Part shown: positions 44,344 to 51,747 of the stretch, piece after piece | Position numbering within the stretch: the first letter of the stretch is position 1 | Layout of the letters: each line of letters starts with the position of its first letter | Assembly: GCF_021502655.1 (NCBI RefSeq) | Contig: NZ_JAKFFT010000001.1 | Span: forward strand, 62,001 to 126,000 | From: Dyadobacter sp. CY347 | GTDB lineage: Bacteria > Bacteroidota > Bacteroidia > Cytophagales > Spirosomataceae | Length of the DNA stretch: 64,000 nt | Direction: 5' to 3' | The notes under the pieces: model-generated | What the model saw: the letters and a program-made list of their open reading frames with translations, nothing else | Databases searched by the model: none | What the model was told of the DNA's origin: nothing | Translations under genes and position numbers: made by a program

Positions 44344-44470
44344 GGCCCGGGGTTGAAACCCCGGGCAATGTTTTGTTTTGAGGGTTATTCGTGTAGAATG
44401 AATTCTTGACATCATTTAAACTAAGCATCTCAAAAAAAACATCAATTGCCCCGGTTTCAACCGGGGGATT
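44344..44470. repeat. Compound inverted repeat with two palindromic units
   Basis: Two palindromes face each other in the gap before the importer genes: GCCCGGGGTT-GA-AACCCCGGGC (44345-44366) and CCCCGGTT-TC-AACCGGGG (44449-44466). Their inner flanks are also inverted copies: TGTTTTGTTTTGAG (44369-44382) against CTCAAAAAAAACA (44429-44441). The whole forms an imperfect inverted repeat with about 40-bp arms and a unique centre, like a bacterial interspersed mosaic element. It ends 8 nt before the importer ATPase start codon. Confidence 0.75.
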
Positions 44471-44477
44471 AAAAAAT

Positions 44478-45980
44478 ATGATTGAATCTATCCTTAAAGT
44501 TTCAAATCTCTCAAAGTCATTCTCCGGTGTGAAAGCATTGGATAATGTTCATTTTGAGCTAAAAAGGGGAGAAGTGCATGCCTTAATGGGTGAAAACGGA
44601 GCAGGGAAATCGACTTTTATGAAAATCCTGATCGGCCTGCTTGCACCTGATTCAGGGGAAATAAGTTTTGAAGGAACAGATTTAAGAAACAGCAATGTCA
44701 GCGACACATTAAAGCGTGGAATTTCAATGATCCATCAGGAAATCCTGATTATTCCCGAACTGACGGTTGCGCAAAATATTTTTCTAGGAAGAGAAAAGGA
44801 ACTTTCAGGAAGAAAAGACTGGACTTCCGGCTGGTTGAATGACACTGCTATTGATAAAAAAGCGGCGGTTTTGCTGGAAGAAATGGGGGTTAACATTGAT
44901 CGCAAAGCCAAAATGAAGCATTTGAGTGTTGCCCAGATGCAAATGGTAGAAATTGCAAAAGCAATTTCAAATGATGCAAAAGTGATCATTATGGACGAGC
45001 CGACATCGGCCATTTCCGACAAGGAAGTTGATACACTTTTTAAAATCATTAAAGACTTAAGAGCGAAGGGAGTAAGCATTATTTACATCTCTCACAAAAT
45101 GGACGAAATCTTCGAGATTTCGGACACCATAACCGTCCTGCGTGACGGTCAATACATTGCCACGAAAAGCGCCGTAGAACTCGACAAGCCCTCATTGATT
45201 GCCATGATGGTCGGCCGGGAAATCGATCACATGTTTCCCGAATCCAACAGTGCGAAAGGCGATCTGGCGCTTTCAATAAATGGATTGTGCAGGAAAGGTC
45301 AGTTTTCAGATATAAACTTTGAAGTCCATGCCGGAGAAATCCTGGGTTTCGCTGGCCTGATGGGCGCTGGAAGGACCGAAATTGCACGCGTAATTTTCGG
45401 TTTAGACAAGCTGGACGGCGGCGAAATCAGGATTAAAAATAAATCAGTAATCAACAAAACCCCACGCGAGGCCATCGAAAACGGCATTGGCTATGTAAGT
45501 GAAGATCGGAAGGGATTGGGTTTTATTCCTGGCATGTCGGTGAAAGACAACACCACATTAGCCAGCATGAACCGGCACAGGAAAGGGATTTTTATAGATC
45601 AAACCAGTGAGAGGATTTCAACTGAACAAATGATCGATGACTTGCGCATTAAGACTGCCGATATGGACCAGAAAGTTACTTATCTCAGCGGCGGCAATCA
45701 GCAAAAAGTGGTCATTGGCAAAGTGCTGCTCGCCGCACCCGAGATCATCATTCTTGACGAGCCGACAAGAGGCGTGGATGTAGGCGCAAAATTTGAAATA
45801 TATAAACTTATCAGAAACCTTGCAGACAAAGGAATTGCCATCATTATGATCTCTTCTGAATTGTCTGAGATTTTGGGTATGAGCGACCGGATTTTGGTTT
45901 TATCAAAAGGAAAACAAACGGCAATTCTTTCAAGAGCGGAAGCGACGCAGGAATTAATTATGAAATACGCGGTCGCCTGA
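44478..45980 (+). CDS. Sugar ABC importer, double ATPase subunit (RbsA-like)
   Basis: A 500-residue protein with two ATP-binding domains in tandem, as in RbsA/MglA/XylG. The first has Walker A GENGAGKST, signature LSVAQMQMVEIAKA and Walker B VIIMDEPTSA. The second has the degenerate Walker A region LMGAGRTEIARV typical of this class, signature LSGGNQQKVVIGK and IIILDEPTRGVDVG. The frame is open back to 44406, but that segment is encoded within the compound repeat and is not RbsA-like, so ATG 44478 is used. The permease gene follows after 13 nt. Confidence 0.92.
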   Translation: MIESILKVSNLSKSFSGVKALDNVHFELKRGEVHALMGENGAGKSTFMKILIGLLAPDSGEISFEGTDLRNSNVSDTLKRGISMIHQEILIIPELTVAQNIFLGREKELSGRKDWTSGWLNDTAIDKKAAVLLEEMGVNIDRKAKMKHLSVAQMQMVEIAKAISNDAKVIIMDEPTSAISDKEVDTLFKIIKDLRAKGVSIIYISHKMDEIFEISDTITVLRDGQYIATKSAVELDKPSLIAMMVGREIDHMFPESNSAKGDLALSINGLCRKGQFSDINFEVHAGEILGFAGLMGAGRTEIARVIFGLDKLDGGEIRIKNKSVINKTPREAIENGIGYVSEDRKGLGFIPGMSVKDNTTLASMNRHRKGIFIDQTSERISTEQMIDDLRIKTADMDQKVTYLSGGNQQKVVIGKVLLAAPEIIILDEPTRGVDVGAKFEIYKLIRNLADKGIAIIMISSELSEILGMSDRILVLSKGKQTAILSRAEATQELIMKYAVA

Positions 45981-45993
45981 TCGATAAATAAAT

Positions 45994-46938
45994 ATGGATA
46001 GATCTTTCCAATTGAAGCGTTTTGGCCAATATGGCATCTTTTTGGCATTTGCTTTGATATGCCTGGCCTTAGCATTAAGCACGCCCAGGTTTTTCACACT
46101 TCCTAACTTACTAATCATTGGAACGCAGGTTTCAATCAATGCTTTGCTAGCTTTTGGCGTCACTTTTGTGATCATAACCGGCGGGATTGACCTTTCGCTT
46201 GGATCGATGGTTGCAGTTGCCGGCGTTACGGCAGCCATGTTCGCCCATCCGGACACTTATCCTTTGCTTGTTCCATTATTTGCCGGATTGGGCGCAGGTG
46301 TTTTCTTCGGAGCATTCAATGGTTTTGTCATTACAAAAAGCAAAGTGCCGCCCTTCATTGTAACATTAGGAACCATGACCATTGGCCGAGGACTTGCATT
46401 GATTCTAAGCAAAGGTCGGCCCATCTCTAATTTGTCAGACTCCTTCAACTTCATTGGCGGCGGAAATGTCTTTGGAGTTCCTTTTCCCATCATTATCCTG
46501 ATCATCGCCTTCATTATTTGCTCCATTATTTTAAACAAAACCGTCCTCGGGCGTTACATGTACGCAGTAGGCGGAAACGAGCCCGCTGCAAGGGCGTCAG
46601 GCATTAGTGTTACCAATGTTAAAATGTGGGTTTACACACTCTGCGGGCTGCTTTCTGCCGTAGGGGGAATCTTGCTTACATCCAGAATTACTACTGGCCA
46701 GCCTAATGCGGGCGCAGGATTTGAGCTCGACGCGATTGCCGCCGCTATCATCGGAGGCACAAGCACATCCGGCGGCACCGGCACCATGACCGGAACGCTG
46801 ATCGGCGCTTTGCTGATTGGAGTTATTAGCAACAGTCTGGATTTGCTGAATGTCACTTCCTATTATCAGCAAGTGGTAATGGGAATCATTATTATTGGCG
46901 CTGTGGTGCTAGATAGCATGGGTAAAAAAGATCGCTAA
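45994..46938 (+). CDS. Sugar ABC importer permease (RbsC-like)
   Basis: A 314-residue inner-membrane permease with eight or more hydrophobic segments. The family hallmark GGIDLSLGSMVAVAGVTAA lies at about residues 63-81, followed by GAFNGFVITKSKVPPFIVTLGTM, YAVGGNEPAARASGISV and GFELDAIAAAIIGGTSTSGG, all conserved in the BPD_transp_2 group. It would form a homodimeric channel driven by the adjacent ATPase. The substrate-binding lipoprotein gene follows, completing the importer. Confidence 0.93.
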   Translation: MDRSFQLKRFGQYGIFLAFALICLALALSTPRFFTLPNLLIIGTQVSINALLAFGVTFVIITGGIDLSLGSMVAVAGVTAAMFAHPDTYPLLVPLFAGLGAGVFFGAFNGFVITKSKVPPFIVTLGTMTIGRGLALILSKGRPISNLSDSFNFIGGGNVFGVPFPIIILIIAFIICSIILNKTVLGRYMYAVGGNEPAARASGISVTNVKMWVYTLCGLLSAVGGILLTSRITTGQPNAGAGFELDAIAAAIIGGTSTSGGTGTMTGTLIGALLIGVISNSLDLLNVTSYYQQVVMGIIIIGAVVLDSMGKKDR

Positions 46939-46988
46939 TTTCAAGGCACCTGCCAAAAAAATAGAATCAAAATATGACCATTAATCCA

Positions 46989-47924
46989 ATGAAATACATT
47001 CTAATAGCAGCGTTATGTATCACAATGGCAAGCTGCAATCAGTCTCAGAAAAGTGAAAATGGAGAAAAGGATTCTGGCAAAAAACTTGTTGTTGGCGCGA
47101 CAATGTTAAGCATGCAAAATGAGTTTATCGTCAATGTCAGCGACGAAATGGAAGCCAAAGCCAAAGAGCTGGGTGTTGAATTGATAACCGTTGACGCCGA
47201 GCGCTCAGCGTTAAAGCAAGTGGAACAAGTCGAAAGCTTCATCGCACAAGGTGTGGACGCGATCATTATGAATCCTTGCGAAGTCGAGGCCAGTTCCCCT
47301 GCCGTAAAACTTGCGATGGATGCGAACATTCCCATCATCAATGTCAATTCCGAAACTTCCGCAAAGCCCACCGCATTTGTTGGTTCCGATGACACAGAAT
47401 CTGCGCGCATTGCCATGAAATATCTTGCTGAGAAATTAGGCGGCAAAGGAAATGTGTTGATTATGCACGGATTTATGGGCCAGGCTGCGCAAATTAAGCG
47501 GGACAATGGTGCAAAGGAAATCCTCAAAGCCAATCCGGGAATGAAATTGCTGGCCGAGCAAACCGGCGAATGGGATCGCGCAAAAGCCATGTCATTAATG
47601 GAAAACTGGATTCAATCCTACGGTTCCAAGATCAACGCGGTCTTCGCTCACAACGACGAAATGGGCATGGGAGCCGTTAAAGCCCTTGAAGCAGCTGGTT
47701 TGAAAGATAAAGTAATCGTAGTAAGCGTCGACGCGATTCCTGATGCATTGCAGTCCGTGAAAATAGGAGCATTAAACGCTACAATCTTCCAAAACGCCCA
47801 GGAGCAAGGTGGCAAAGCAATAGAAACAGCCGTAAAGGCTGCTAAGAAAGGAGCGTTTGAGAAACAGGTTTTAATCCCGTTTCAGTTGGTAACCAAAAAG
47901 AACGTTGAGCAGTTTTTGAAGTAG
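46989..47924 (+). CDS. Sugar-binding lipoprotein of the ABC importer (RbsB-like)
   Basis: Periplasmic-binding protein of the RbsB type (type I fold), about 311 residues. A lipoprotein signal (MKYILIAALCITMASC, Cys16) tethers it to the membrane, although in Bacteroidota many lipoproteins go to the outer membrane. The mature part contains GATMLSMQNEFIVNVSDEM, QGVDAIIMNPCE, FAHNDEMGMGAVKALEAAG and GALNATIFQNAQEQGGKAIE, the hinge and ligand blocks of pentose/hexose binders. An ATG at 46974 is an alternative start. The ligand is not identifiable by eye. Confidence 0.9.
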   Translation: MKYILIAALCITMASCNQSQKSENGEKDSGKKLVVGATMLSMQNEFIVNVSDEMEAKAKELGVELITVDAERSALKQVEQVESFIAQGVDAIIMNPCEVEASSPAVKLAMDANIPIINVNSETSAKPTAFVGSDDTESARIAMKYLAEKLGGKGNVLIMHGFMGQAAQIKRDNGAKEILKANPGMKLLAEQTGEWDRAKAMSLMENWIQSYGSKINAVFAHNDEMGMGAVKALEAAGLKDKVIVVSVDAIPDALQSVKIGALNATIFQNAQEQGGKAIETAVKAAKKGAFEKQVLIPFQLVTKKNVEQFLK

Positions 47925-47933
47925 GCGTTTCAA

Positions 47934-48083
47934 TTATGCCTTCTTTCCGGTAATAATGCTTAAATCAACATTCTCAAGGCTCTTCATCGCTTGTTGCAAT
48001 TTCTTTTGTGAAAAGGCTTCAACAGCGGCGCGTTCTTTTTCTGACTTGTAGAAAGGGCTGGCGGTTTTAACTTCTTTTTTCAT
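47934..48083 (-). CDS. 49-residue hypothetical protein paired with DUF6934
   Basis: A short ORF on the minus strand encoding 49 residues: it begins MKKEVKTASPFYKSEKERA, continues with VEAFSQKKLQQAMKSLENV and ends DLSIITGKKA. It is basic and mostly helical, with no signal peptide. Its start overlaps the last 17 bases of the upstream DUF6934 gene, and its stop lies 9 nt from the stop of the convergent binding-protein gene. The tight overlap argues that it is real and works with the DUF6934 protein, perhaps as an antitoxin- or regulator-like partner. No family is recognised. Confidence 0.55.
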   Translation of the reverse strand: MKKEVKTASPFYKSEKERAAVEAFSQKKLQQAMKSLENVDLSIITGKKA

Positions 48084-48540
48084 AGTTAAATGTCATTTTA
48101 GTTACTCTTTTTACAACAAACGCAGTATACGGCCGGTTCCTGCTAAATGGTTCAACTAATGTATTGATCATTCCAAAAATCTCAAAGTCTTTTCGAAACG
48201 TTTCAAACTCTTTGTTGATTATAATTCTATAAAGGCGTGTTCGCTGCGGTGTACTTCCTTCTATATATATCAAAGCGGTAGGATTTACTTGACAAAATAT
48301 AAAGATGCTTTGAATTACTGTTGCGATCACTTTTTCCATATCAGCATTATTGCTAATCATAAGATCATCCATCTCGTCCTGTTCGTCCAGATCGCCGAAT
48401 GCCAGATTATAGAAATTGATGCCCTTAGGAATAGGTTTGAAGGTAATCATCTTTTTTATTGTCTTTGTATCACTTACACTTTCAAATCTAAAAGACAAAT
48501 AGTCATCGCTCGGCTTGGTCTGGTAATAATCCAATTTCAT
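48067..48540 (-). CDS. DUF6934-family protein
   Basis: A 157-residue protein matching a Bacteroidota family of unknown function (DUF6934). Recognisable blocks are MKLDYYQTKPSDDYLSFRFES, FYNLAFGDLDEQDEMDDLMISNNADMEKVIATV, IYIEGSTPQRTRLYRIII and KDFEIFGMINTLVEPF. The GST-x-x-RTRLYR motif is the most conserved segment and could bind nucleotide or nucleic acid. An ATG at 48591 would add 17 charged residues; the ATG at 48540 matches the family start. It is an antisense island between the plus-strand sugar genes, with a 49-residue ORF overlapping its end. Confidence 0.72.
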   Translation of the reverse strand: MKLDYYQTKPSDDYLSFRFESVSDTKTIKKMITFKPIPKGINFYNLAFGDLDEQDEMDDLMISNNADMEKVIATVIQSIFIFCQVNPTALIYIEGSTPQRTRLYRIIINKEFETFRKDFEIFGMINTLVEPFSRNRPYTAFVVKRVTKMTFNYEKRS

Positions 48541-48684
48541 TTTCTTTCGAATTCTTTTCCCATTTAGACGTAAGTCTTCGAAAGGGGTCACAAATTCAAA
48601 TAAAAAATTTTGCTGAAAGTAAACCAGCCGCTCACATCCCTTTTAGTCACAACTAAACCAGACCCATAACCAACCAGTCAATCA

Positions 48685-50052
48685 ATGAATAATTTCAATA
48701 TCAATCGCCGTCATTTTCTGCATGGTGCTACGGCGGCACTCGCGCTTTCTACATTTGGGGCGAGGGGAATGGACCTTATTAATCCTGCTAAAACGCTTCG
48801 CGTGGGACTTATTGGAACCGGATGGTATGGTAAAAGTGATCTGTTCCGATTGATCCAAGTGGCTCCGGTTGAAGTGCTTGCGCTTTGTGATGTTGATAAA
48901 AATCAGTTGAATGAGGCAGGAAAGCTTGTGAGCCAGCGCCAGAAATCCGGTAAGACGCCGAAGTTGTATGCTGATTATCAAAAAATGTTGGCTGAAAATG
49001 AAATGGACATTGTTCTGATCGGCACACCGGACCATTGGCATGCCTTGCAGATGATCGATGCGGTGAAAGCCGGCGCGCACGTGTATGTGCAGAAACCAAT
49101 CAGTGTGGATGTAATGGAGGGCGAGGCAATGGTCGCCGCTGCCCGCAAATACAATAAAGTGGTCCAGGTTGGAACGCAGCGGAAAAGCACGCCCCACTTG
49201 ATTGATGCGAAGAAAAACATTGTTGACGCAGGCTTGCTGGGCAAGATTTCACACGTTGAAATGTGCTGCTATTTCCATATGCGCAACAACGGCAATCCAC
49301 CAGTTGAGGCTGTGCCTGATTTTCTGGATTATGAAAAATGGACGGGGCCAGCGCCCTTGCGACCATATGACGGCCTGCCGCACGTCCGCTGGTGGAGGAC
49401 ATTTATGGAATACGGGAATGGCATCACGGGCGATATGTGTGTACATATGTTTGACACCGTGCGCTGGATGTTGAAATTGGGTTGGCCGAAAAAGATTAGT
49501 TCAACAGGCGGAATTTATGTTCAGAAGGAAGGGAAATCCAATATTTCTGACTCACAGTCTGCCATTTTTGAATATGACGGGCTGAATTGCGTTTGGCAGC
49601 ACCGCACCTGGGGAACGCCCAATAATCCTGATTATCCATGGTCGTTTACGCTTTACGGTGAAAAAGGAACTTTATGGGCGAGCACAATGGCTTATGACTT
49701 TATTCCCAACGGCAAAGGTGACAAAATCCATAAAGATGTAGTTTTTGAAAAGGAAAAATATCCGGAAGATGTGTCCGAAAAGGCCATTGAACTTAATGCT
49801 GCGCCAGCAACAAGACTGCATATGCTGGACTTTTTGAGCGCCATCGACAACAGCACCAACCCCGTTGCAGACATTGAAGAAGGTCACATATCAACCGCAA
49901 GTTGTATTCTTGCAAATCTTTCCATGAAAACCGGGCGGCCCATTGTTTATGATCCGGTAAAACGCGAAATTGTTGGGGATAGAGAGGCCAATGCGCTTTT
50001 GGCCCGCCCTTACAGGGATCCTTACAAACATCCGGATTATAAAAAAGTTTAG
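48685..50052 (+). CDS. Tat-exported Gfo/Idh/MocA-family oxidoreductase
   Basis: A 455-residue NAD(P)-type dehydrogenase with a twin-arginine signal (NRRHFLHGATAALALS, Arg8-Arg9), so it is folded and loaded with cofactor before export to the periplasm. The Rossmann motif VGLIGTGWYGKSD starts near residue 39; GTPDHWHA and VYVQKPISV follow, with Gln replacing the usual Glu of EKP. GDMCVHMFDTVRWML supplies the active-site His. Exported members are expected to keep NAD(H) bound and work by substrate-to-substrate redox transfer. With the DUF1080 protein at 35019 it could oxidise a glycoside at C3 outside the cytoplasm. Confidence 0.9.
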   Translation: MNNFNINRRHFLHGATAALALSTFGARGMDLINPAKTLRVGLIGTGWYGKSDLFRLIQVAPVEVLALCDVDKNQLNEAGKLVSQRQKSGKTPKLYADYQKMLAENEMDIVLIGTPDHWHALQMIDAVKAGAHVYVQKPISVDVMEGEAMVAAARKYNKVVQVGTQRKSTPHLIDAKKNIVDAGLLGKISHVEMCCYFHMRNNGNPPVEAVPDFLDYEKWTGPAPLRPYDGLPHVRWWRTFMEYGNGITGDMCVHMFDTVRWMLKLGWPKKISSTGGIYVQKEGKSNISDSQSAIFEYDGLNCVWQHRTWGTPNNPDYPWSFTLYGEKGTLWASTMAYDFIPNGKGDKIHKDVVFEKEKYPEDVSEKAIELNAAPATRLHMLDFLSAIDNSTNPVADIEEGHISTASCILANLSMKTGRPIVYDPVKREIVGDREANALLARPYRDPYKHPDYKKV

Positions 50053-50095
50053 CCTTGTAAAAGAGTTTGTGGTCCCTATAAATTCCCAGTGCATC

Positions 50096-50122
50096 GCGTC
50101 CGGCTAACCCCGGGCGCTTTTT
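50096..50122 (+). terminator. Terminator after the Tat-exported dehydrogenase gene
   Basis: The stem GCGTCCGG / CCGGGCGC (8 bp, one T-G wobble) is followed directly by TTTTT, 44 nt past the stop codon. Confidence 0.7.
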
Positions 50123-50173
50123 GTTTTACAACCATTTCCGAACGACTATTGTCTACCTTTTGAGAGGCATTAG

Positions 50174-50187
50174 TGCAAACGTTTGCA
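50174..50187. promoter_or_regulatory. LacI/GalR-type operator candidate
   Basis: TGCAAACGTTTGCA is a perfect 14-bp palindrome with the central CG and the GCAAACGTTTGC core of LacI-family operators such as the PurR box. It lies between the sugar locus and the DUF4136 gene, about 170 nt upstream of the latter. No LacI-family gene is present in the window. Confidence 0.5.
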
Positions 50188-50358
50188 TAACTCGAAAACC
50201 TTGTCTGTGATGCAATTAGGGCATTGGTCAAATGTTTTTTTTAAACTTATATACCAAAAATATTTGTTTATAGTTTATATGATATTGTTGTCCGAACAAT
50301 TAAACTTTTGCCCTCGAAAACTGTCAGATTAATACAATAACTAAACGTTCAAACAAAC

Positions 50359-50934
50359 ATGAAAATCATAGTGAAGTTGATGAAGTCCACCGCTGCGGTG
50401 GTCGTTGCGGGGCTCTTAATGATGGGATGCAGCCAGGCGCTGCAAGTAAGTTACGATTATGATTCCTCTGTCAATCTGAAACAATTTAAGACCTTCAAGG
50501 TGGAAGCCGAGCACAATATGGAGCAGGATCCGCTTTTGGGCAGTGAGCTCAACAGAAGAAGGCTGGGAGATGCGGTCGTAGAAGTGATGGAGGCCAAAGG
50601 TTATAAAATGGATACCAAAAACCCGGACATTATTGTAAGATTCATGACCGATGTGAAAGAACGTCAGCAAGTGCGTTCCAACAACATGTACTCGCCCTAT
50701 ATGTGGTGGTACGGCGGCGGAAACAACATTTCGACCTATAACTATCAGGAAAGCCGTTTTATCCTGAACATTTATCAGAAAAACAGCGACCGGATGGTTT
50801 GGCAAGGATGGGCTTCCGGCAAAGTGAAAGCACCAACCAAGAAAGAAGACCGCGAAACAATGGTAAAAAACACCATGACGGACATTCTCAGAACTTTCCC
50901 ACAAGCCACACTGGATACTTACAGCAGGAATTGA
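50359..50934 (+). CDS. DUF4136 lipoprotein
   Basis: A 191-residue lipoprotein (AVVVAGLLMMGC, lipid Cys24) with a DUF4136 domain. VSYDYDSSVNLKQFKTFKVE opens the domain, LGSELNRRRLGDAVVEVMEAKGYKMDTKNPDIIVRFM is its core, and YQKNSDRMVWQGWASGKV the final strand block. DUF4136 proteins are common envelope proteins of Bacteroidota and Proteobacteria with no assigned function. The gene is monocistronic, with a bidirectional terminator after it. Confidence 0.9.
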   Translation: MKIIVKLMKSTAAVVVAGLLMMGCSQALQVSYDYDSSVNLKQFKTFKVEAEHNMEQDPLLGSELNRRRLGDAVVEVMEAKGYKMDTKNPDIIVRFMTDVKERQQVRSNNMYSPYMWWYGGGNNISTYNYQESRFILNIYQKNSDRMVWQGWASGKVKAPTKKEDRETMVKNTMTDILRTFPQATLDTYSRN

Positions 50935-50945
50935 TAGGATAGATT

Positions 50946-50985
50946 TAAAATGAAAAGAGCAGCGAAAGCTGCTCTTTTCATTTTA
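50946..50985. terminator. Bidirectional terminator between DUF4136 and higA
   Basis: A perfect 18-bp stem: TAAAATGAAAAGAGCAGC pairs with GCTGCTCTTTTCATTTTA across a GAAA tetraloop. The A-rich and T-rich ends serve both strands, and the right end overlaps the higA stop codon. Confidence 0.88.
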
Positions 50986-51369
50986 GGCCGGAGTAAGTTT
51001 TGGCTCAGAAACCAATACGTCCAGCGGGAACCCTAATCCTTTGTGAAGGTTTCGAATCATTTCAATCGATAATCCACGTTTCCGGTTCAGTACGCGAGAA
51101 ACATTTCCTTTGTTGCCCATATAAGGCACAAGATCGCTCGCTTTAAGCCCCATTTCCTCCATTCTGACCTTAATGTATTCAATCGGGTCGGGTTCGTCAA
51201 TGGGGAAATTTTCAAGCTCATATTTATTAACCAGCAAAACCAACACATCAAGCTCTTTCGCATCCTTGCTGCCTTTTTTAGCGTCAAAGAGCTCGTCAAT
51301 GCGCGCAATTGCCCTGTTATATTCTTCCTCTGTTTCAATAATTTTTAGCTCCATATTCAATTCGCTCAT
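50983..51369 (-). CDS. higA: HigA-type antitoxin
   Basis: A 128-residue antitoxin of the HigA type: an N-terminal segment (MELKIIETEEEYNRAIARIDELFDA) that wraps the toxin, and a C-terminal XRE-like helix-turn-helix (about 75-120; MGLKASDLVPYMGNKGNVSRVLNRKRGLSIEMIRNL). It is encoded after the toxin, overlapping it by four bases (ATGA), the usual higBA order. It should bind the inverted repeat upstream of higB and repress the operon. The N-terminal EEEYNRAIARIDELF block is a family signature. Confidence 0.9.
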   Translation of the reverse strand: MSELNMELKIIETEEEYNRAIARIDELFDAKKGSKDAKELDVLVLLVNKYELENFPIDEPDPIEYIKVRMEEMGLKASDLVPYMGNKGNVSRVLNRKRGLSIEMIRNLHKGLGFPLDVLVSEPKLTPA

Positions 51370-51659
51370 ATTCTGACTGCATTAATTTTATCGTAATCAG
51401 CATGTGTTCCAATCCATTTGATCATGATCCTTTTGTGCTCAAAACTTATCCTGGCGATCAAACGATAATGATTTCCCTTAATGTTGAATATCAATCTATT
51501 GTCCGCGACGAGGTCCACGCTCCTGAAATCATGTTTTACATCATTGAAATCTTTCCAATCCGCTTTTCTAACCGTCTTAAACCACGATGTCAAATAAACT
51601 TTGGAATCGGGATGCGCAGTGTAAAAATCTCTTAATTTTTTAAAACTGATCACGTTCAT
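51366..51659 (-). CDS. higB: HigB-type mRNA interferase toxin
   Basis: A 97-residue HigB_toxin-family protein: MNVISFKKLRDFYTAHPDSKVYLTSWFKTVRKADWKDFNDVK, then NRLIFNIKGNHYRLIARISF and the C-terminal MIKWIGTHADYDKI, which is diagnostic. It is expected to cleave mRNA on the ribosome. The reading frame extends to 51722 but that part lies in the upstream inverted repeat and is not family sequence; ATG 51659 gives the standard start. The stop overlaps higA. Confidence 0.92.
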   Translation of the reverse strand: MNVISFKKLRDFYTAHPDSKVYLTSWFKTVRKADWKDFNDVKHDFRSVDLVADNRLIFNIKGNHYRLIARISFEHKRIMIKWIGTHADYDKINAVRI

Positions 51660-51682
51660 GTAAAGTGTGTCCTTTTTAAACA

Positions 51683-51690
51683 CAAATATA
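51683..51690 (-). promoter_or_regulatory. Candidate -7 box of the higBA promoter
   Basis: Read on the minus strand this is TATATTTG, a full match to TAnnTTTG, 24 nt before the higB ATG. A TTG lies 22 nt further upstream. The box lies almost entirely within one arm of the 20-bp inverted repeat. Confidence 0.5.
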
Positions 51691-51732
51691 GGGTTGAAAG
51701 TTGCCATAATGACAACTTTCAACCCTATATTT
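51684..51732. promoter_or_regulatory. 20-bp inverted repeat upstream of higBA
   Basis: Perfect 20-bp arms: AAATATAGGGTTGAAAGTTG (51684-51703) and CAACTTTCAACCCTATATTT (51713-51732), with a 9-nt spacer CCATAATGA. It covers the presumed higBA promoter, so a HigA operator is the leading reading. It also starts 15 nt past the RND-gene stop and may act as its terminator, since the leftward transcript runs into A/T-rich sequence. Confidence 0.6.
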
Positions 51733-51747
51733 ATTTTGTTTTTTTAT

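Larger units (their letters stand above)
50053..50358. other. 306-nt intergenic region
   Basis: This gap contains the terminator of the preceding dehydrogenase gene (50096-50122), a 14-bp LacI-type palindrome (50174-50187), and an A/T-rich stretch (about 50240-50300) likely to hold the promoter of the DUF4136 gene. No open reading frame of note was found on either strand. Confidence 0.6.

Noticed and set aside
38651-44470. Intergenic palindromes considered as a CRISPR array
   Set aside because: The repeats differ from one another, are widely spaced by genes and have no regular spacers; no cas gene is present.
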